DNA of 64,000 nucleotides, taken from Petunia secreta. Taxonomy: Eukaryota; Streptophyta; Magnoliopsida; Solanales; Solanaceae. The stretch's first letter is position 1. Each line of letters begins with the position of its first letter. Shown here in pieces: positions 59,231-64,000 of this stretch. The stretch lies in NCBI GenBank assembly GCA_029990175.1, contig JARKIP010000038.1, forward strand, positions 22,513,501-22,577,500, written 5' to 3'. The notes under the pieces are model-generated. The model saw only the letters and a program-made list of their open reading frames with translations, was not told the origin of the DNA and did not search any database. A program made the position numbers and the translations under genes.

Positions 59231-59564
59231 TGCATTTGATTCTCTGTTTTGACAGAATTAAAAAAGAGTATACTTGAAATATCAGTAAATGTAAAAAATT
59301 AACAATATACAAAAAGTAAAAAATATAAGAATAGAATTATTTATTAAATATATGAATAAGTGTTGTTACATATATAGTCGCAGAACTTATAAAACACACT
59401 ACAACATTTTCTCCTATGCCCCAGTACTTTGTGTTGGAAAAGTGCGCTTATAAAACACACGACCACAACATTGTTTCCTGGGACCAAAATACTAGCCCTG
59501 TAGAAAATACTAAATTATAGACTAATAAATAAAAATAACAACATAGAAACTTCATATAATTCAG

Positions 59565-59834
59565 TTATGGAGATGGTGGTGGAAGAGCAGAAAGATCAAA
59601 ACGAATATGTGTTGTTATAGCTTCAATAGCCTGGGTGATCATTCGCACTTGTCGCCTTTGGACGTTATGCATCTGCATTGCATTCTTGTGGTCCTGCATC
59701 TGACGCCTTAGGACTGCAATATCCCATTTTATATTATTTGGAATCCCTCCTGGTAGAGGGGCAAATCCTGGTGGTGGTGGTGGTGTACCTGATTGTGCTA
59801 CTAGTGGTGGTTGATTCACACTACTTTCAGACAT
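59565..59834 (-). CDS. Hypothetical 89-residue Pro-rich protein
   Basis: An ATG-to-stop frame with Pro-rich start (GTPPPPPGFAPLPGG), a charged central helix (NNIKWDIAVLRRQMQDHKNA ... VQRRQVRMITQAIEAI) and end LSALPPPSP. I do not recognise it. The composition is protein-like and it lies between arrays R5 and R6, where the other frames of the region are also genes, so it may be a small passenger gene or an exon. Confidence 0.35.
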   Translation of the reverse strand: MSESSVNQPPLVAQSGTPPPPPGFAPLPGGIPNNIKWDIAVLRRQMQDHKNAMQMHNVQRRQVRMITQAIEAITTHIRFDLSALPPPSP

Positions 59835-60059
59835 TCTTGCACTTGAAGTATAGAAATCTCAATATAGATAATTCTAATAATAAGATGATAAGAAACAATA
59901 ATCAGTTGTTATGTATTTATAGAAAAACATCAATAACATTGTAACAGTTGCAACTTATAGTTCAAAAGGCACAATAACATTGTAACAGTTGCAACTTATA
60001 GTTCAAAAGTCACCAATACATAACGGGTATAATAACAAACATGTATAATAAATATTGAA

Positions 60060-60622
60060 CAGTCACAATGAGGGTAATGAAGTTCAGTCCATGAGGATAG
60101 AAGTTCAATCTATAGAGATAGAAGTTCAGAGCCATATTTACTGAAGTTCAGTCTTTATACATAGAACTTCAGTCAATATGACCAGAACTTCAATCTTATG
60201 GGGACAGAAGTTTCAAATACTTCATGGATAGAAGTTGAGGGGCATATAAATTTAAGTTCAGTCCATGAGGATATAACTTATCATGAGTATAGAACTTCAA
60301 TACATGAGGGTAAAGAAGTTCAATCTATGTGGCTAGAACTTCGATCACTACCATTTAAGAACTGCACTGCACTTTAACACGCGTGCACGCGCGCGCGCAC
60401 ACACACACATGGGAGGATAAAAGAGGTTCAGTCCATGAGAATAGAACTTCATTCAATGAAGGTAAAGAAGTTCACTCCATGAGAATAGCACTTCAGTCAA
60501 TGAAGGTAAAGAAGTTCACTCCATGAGGATAGAAGTTCTGCCCATAAGGATAAAACTTCAGTCCAGAGGATAGAACATAAATCCATTCAAGTGGCTAAAA
60601 CTTCAATCACTACCATTTAACT

Positions 60623-60658
<36 letters not shown>

Positions 60659-60980
60659 GAGGATAAATAAGTTCAGTCCATGAGAATAGATCTTAAGTCC
60701 TTGAGGGTAAAGAAGTTCAGTCCATGAGAATAGAACTTTAGTAAATGAAGCTAAAAGAAGTTCAGTCCATGGGAATAGGACTTTAGTCAATGAGGCTAAA
60801 GAAAGTTCTGTCCATGTGGCTTGAACTTAGATCCATGAGGGTAACGAAGTTCAGTCCATGAGGATAGAAGTTCAGTCCATCCATGAGGATATAAGTTCTG
60901 TCCATAAGGATAAAACTTCAGTCTATATGGATTGAAGTCCAATGCTTATTGACTGAACTCAGTCCTTATGGATAAAATAC
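60060..60980. repeat. GAACTTCA/GAAGTTCA array R6 with CA microsatellites
   Basis: The longest array. The CATATTTACTGAAGTTCAGT block matches R1, and the ACTACCATTTAA + (CG)n(CA)n + GGAGGATAAA unit occurs twice (about 60350-60420 and 60608-60668) and matches R3. Regular 40-47-bp dimers of AGTTCAGTCCATGAGAATAG follow. Confidence 0.85.
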
Positions 60981-62209
60981 ATTCATGCTAAAAAAAATAT
61001 CACTGCAACAACATGGAACTTACATAAATCTGTGCATAATAATCTGTTCGTCTGTACATAATATCTGTTTCACCATATATTACCAAAAAACTTTATACAA
61101 TACTACTAGGAATTCTGAAGGTAAAAATAAAAACATCTATAACTGACACATGTCTTCATTATGTTGTCCATAATCATGGTCAACAAATTCAGGTGAAGTC
61201 TCAAATCCATTCCTAGCCTTTGCATGGCCATGAGCCCAAAGCTGACAACCAAACCGCGCCCTGTAATTATCAATTTGATCTGGTTGAATATCTTGAACAT
61301 CTTTACCTCTGGTCAGTAGATCAGCATACCATATTACAAAAGCGCCGTAACTAGTCCTAAAAAATGAGGCACCAAAATAAAGAGTAAGACATATAAGTAG
61401 GCAGGGGGTTATAAATTCAATTAATTATATCTAATTTGCACTAAAACTTGCACAAAAATGACAAGACTTACCCATCTAGTTTATTTGGTGATAGTACCCA
61501 CTCAGTTTTATAAGCCGCATTGAACTTATCGTCTTTAAAAAAATCATGTAGCTCGCGAAACTTGACATACTTAAAAAGAAGTGGGAGCACAACAGCATAA
61601 CCCCTCACGTGGTCGAATTTTTTCGTTGATGGCTTCTTTGTGGTGACCATCGAATCATATACGCGCATTTTCTTCTCGTGCATATCCAAGACTGCTAAAA
61701 AGTAATATGTCACCGTTTCACCAGGTGCTGCTTGCAGTCGACATGAAAAATAGAGTTTATTAACTCCACTCCATGGAATTGAACACCTCCGTTCCACGCC
61801 ATGAATGTAATTGCACATACACAATCTAAAACCATCAAGCCAGATTTCATTACCTAGTCTTTTCTTTTTGCCTTTGAAATTTAACTGATAAAAAGAGCAC
61901 ATATAACTATCAAAATCTATATCAATAGTCGAGAGTGTATGAGGAAACTGGAACAAATAGTAGAATGCCCTCTTTCTGAGATAATACATAGCAATATCGA
62001 TATGCTGCCAAAAAAAATGGAACCTATTTAGTCAAAAGTAATAACGAACACAGAACAAACCTAAAACAGAATATGCACTAACAGTATCAGTCATAGGGTA
62101 GACAACATTTACAAACTCCAAAAATTACTACTTGTCTGGCTTGATTGTTCCCAACTGATACGGATCACTTTCGTAATCATTGTCGCGTATATAAGCAGCA
62201 CGGTTGTTC

Positions 62210-62652
62210 CTAATTAAAAAGATACAAAATACAAAATCATGTTAGACAGAACTTTCCACATCCTTGTGGACAAAAGTCCATGGCCATTTGATTGAAGTTC
62301 AGTTCTTATAGATAGAACTTAGGTCCATATGCATAGGACTTAAATCAACATAGATAAAATTTCATGGCCATAAGATTGAAGTTCAGTCCTTATAGATGAA
62401 AGTTAACTCAATATGCACAGAACTTCAATCCTATACGGACAAAACTTTCCATATCCTTGTGGATACAAGTCCAGCACCATTATCGTTGAACTTCAATTCT
62501 TATAGATAGAACTTAAGTTCATATGCACAGAACTCATAGGCTAATAGGTTCAGTCCATGGGGGATTGAACTATAAGTTTTCAAATTCATCCTCTATGCAC
62601 CGAACTTAAAAAACTACAGACAAGAAATTATAAAAATTACAAATAGACTTAC
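62210..62652. repeat. GAACTTCA/GAAGTTCA array R7, filling an intron of the Ulp1-like gene
   Basis: GACAGAACTTTCCACATCCT and GACAAAACTTTCCATATCCT echo GACAGAACTTTCCACGTCCT of R1 (about 50141), followed by GATTGAAGTTCAGTTCTTAT units. The array covers nearly all of the 443-bp intron between exons 1 and 2 without entering the exons. Confidence 0.75.
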
Positions 62653-62949
62653 TGTTTAAGTTCAGTGTCATTTCTTTGAAATAGCAACAAAGTTGCAAAC
62701 TCTACAAACACTGCTGGATCAATTTTAAAGTAGTGGAATGAACAACTACGTCTATAATTATCCTTCCAGTCAGTTATCTTCTTTTTCGTCTTTCTACCAA
62801 AATATGGAGATAGCAACCACAGACTGAGCTTTCGGTCCCTTGTCCCTAGAAAATGATGCTGCTCCAACAGCTTCTCGTCTTGGATCAACCGTTCTATCCC
62901 TGCTGGATGACTTGCTTCAGCATTTACCTTATTACTTTCAAGAGCTTGT

Positions 62950-63845
62950 TCTTGTTTAGTCTCTTCTCTTCCTGCTTGATCACTTGCCTTGGCATTCTCC
63001 ATAACAATCTGAAGAGGCCTCTCCTGTTCCTGTGACATCACCTCTTCTTTTCCCGCTTTATCGACTGACTGACCTTTTCCCACAAGACTTCCAAGAGCCT
63101 CTTGTTCTTCAGTCAGGTCCCCTTCTCTTCTTGCTTGCTTGCTTGCCTCGACACTCTCCATAACAATCTGAACAGGCCTCTCCCGCTCCTGTCTCATTAC
63201 TTCTTCTATGCCCGCTTCATCGACTGACTGCCGTTTGTCCACAAGACTTTCAAAAGTCTGTTGTTGTTCCGTCCAATCACCTTCTCTTCCTACTTGCTCA
63301 CTTGCTTCGGCATTCTCCGTAACAATATGAACAGGACTCTCATGTTCCTGTGCCATCACCTCTTCTTTGCCCGCTTCATTAATTGACTGACCTTTGCTTA
63401 CAAGACTTCCAAGAGCCTGATGTTCTTCAGTCATGTCCCCTTCTCTTTCTGCTTCCTTACTTGCCTCAGCATTCTCCATAACAATGTCAGGAGACGTCTC
63501 CTTTTCCTGTGTCATCAACTCTTCTTTGCCCGCTTCATCAATTGACTGACCTTTGCCTACAAGACTTCCAAGAGCCTGTTGTTCTTCAGTCATGTCCCCT
63601 TCTCTTTTTTCTTCCTTACTTGCCTCGGCATTCTCCACAACAATGTCAAGAGAACTCTCCTTTTCCTGCGTCATCACTTCTTCTTTGCCTACTTGGTCGA
63701 TTGACAGCCCTTTGTCCAAGAGAATTTCAAGAGCCTGTCCTTGTTCAGTCAACTCCTCTTCTCTTCCTGCTTGATAACTCGCCTCAACATTCTCCATTAC
63801 AATGTCATGAGTCCTCTCATGTTCCTGAGTTATGCCTTGCTTTTT
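62950..63845 (-). repeat. Coding tandem repeat of about 53 residues (159 bp), about six units
   Basis: Consensus EEVMTQEKES.. DIVMENAEASK..REGDMTEEQQ ALGSLVGKGQSIDEAGK, inside exon 1 of the Ulp1-like gene. All units keep the same frame and length, with the last shortened. Strongly acidic, predicted helical or disordered. Confidence 0.9.
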
Positions 63846-64000
63846 CCCCAGTTCATTTTCAATACAATGTTGCAGATTTTTCGACATATCTTGCTGAATT
63901 CTTTCAGCCCTTGGTGTATCTTCAGCATCACATGAACCCTCACTACTACTTTCTTGACTCGGTGGCAGTATATTAAATGTAGGCATATCATCGAAACGTT

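Larger units (their letters stand above)
61137..64000 (-). pseudogene. Ulp1-like (C48) cysteine-protease-fold gene, four visible exons, 5' end outside window
   Basis: Exons: from beyond 64000 to 62653; 62209-62083; 62004-61472; 61356-61137. All introns are GT-AG and join in phase. Exon 1 is a repeated acidic region, then LSLWLLSPYFGR. Exon 3 starts HIDIAMYYLRKRAFYY and carries IPWSGVNKLYFS, FLAVLDMHEKKMRVYDSM; exon 4 reads TSYGAFVIWYADLLTRGKDV. This is the Ulp1/C48 fold used by SUMO proteases (His-Asp-Cys triad). The Asp is kept (YDSM), but the HW pair is YY and the DCG box is SYG, so catalytic His and Cys are both gone. Exon 2 has TAG and TAA (62125-62130) in the joined frame. Ulp1-like genes of this kind travel in Kaonashi MULEs, fitting the transposase at 50.6 kb. 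Confidence 0.78.

Noticed and set aside
49700..60980. Heat-shock elements built from GAA/TTC units
   Set aside because: Heat-shock elements need GAAnnTTC spacing; here the cores are GAAGTTC/GAACTTC with one base between, and the unit extends to CAGTCC.
63509..63976. Plus-strand frames over the acidic repeat (155 codons and others)
   Set aside because: They are antisense shadows of the repeated Ulp1-like exon on the minus strand.

Overview
The window is plant nuclear DNA, most likely from a Solanaceae (tobacco/tomato/pepper type) genome. The reasons are GT-AG introns, AT-rich intergenic sequence, very dense nested transposons, and LTR families typical of that group (Tat/Ogre, Athila-like, SIRE-like and Tork-like elements). 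It is mostly transposon DNA. I see one convincing, intact, ordinary host gene: a two-exon short-chain dehydrogenase/reductase (SDR) on the minus strand at 28.4-31.4 kb.

Layout. 1-16.2 kb: a recent Tat/Ogre-type LTR retrotransposon (+). Its 5' LTR is cut by the window start and its 3' LTR spans 12329-16232; the LTRs are about 99% identical by eye. It has two gag-like genes and no protease, RT or integrase. 16.2-17.5 kb: one LTR, PBS and leader of a Ty1-copia element (-). 17.5-20.5 kb: the 3' half of a CACTA (En/Spm) transposon with the end of TNP2 and a TNP1-like gene. 20.5-22.1 kb: the 3' end of another copia (SIRE-like) element. Together these form a four-level nest. 22.1-35.4 kb: the gene-bearing island with the SDR gene, several MITEs and a 1.6-kb foldback element with 229-bp inverted repeats and an exact 9-bp target duplication (Mutator type). 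35.4-42.3 kb: a complete 6.9-kb Athila-like element (-) with 1342-bp LTRs, CTATG target duplications and gag-protease but no RT/integrase. 42.7-45 kb: a decayed RTE-type LINE (-). 45.2-47.1 kb: a MITE holding two further elements inserted at the same target. 48.1-48.6 kb: a second copy of the MITE seen at 25.1 kb.

49.7-64 kb is the most unusual part. It holds a Mutator (MULE) transposase gene (+), a terminal exon resembling a TPR-protein C-terminus (+), a short Helitron, two B3-domain gene remnants in divergent orientation, and a multi-exon Ulp1-like (C48) gene (-) running off the right edge. All are interleaved with arrays of a degenerate GAAGTTCAGTCC / GAACTTCAGTCC repeat that fill introns and intergenic space but avoid exons. 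Transposase plus Ulp1-like gene is the known hallmark of Kaonashi-type (KI) MULEs. The repeat arrays, the loss of the protease's catalytic His and Cys inside otherwise well-kept exons, and the B3 passengers are the points most worth following up.

Working together: the retroelements here appear non-autonomous (gag without pol) and would need partners in trans. The SDR gene has its own TATA box and a 2.07-kb intron holding two MITEs. Splice sites and frames were read by eye; boundaries marked approximate in the entries should be treated so.
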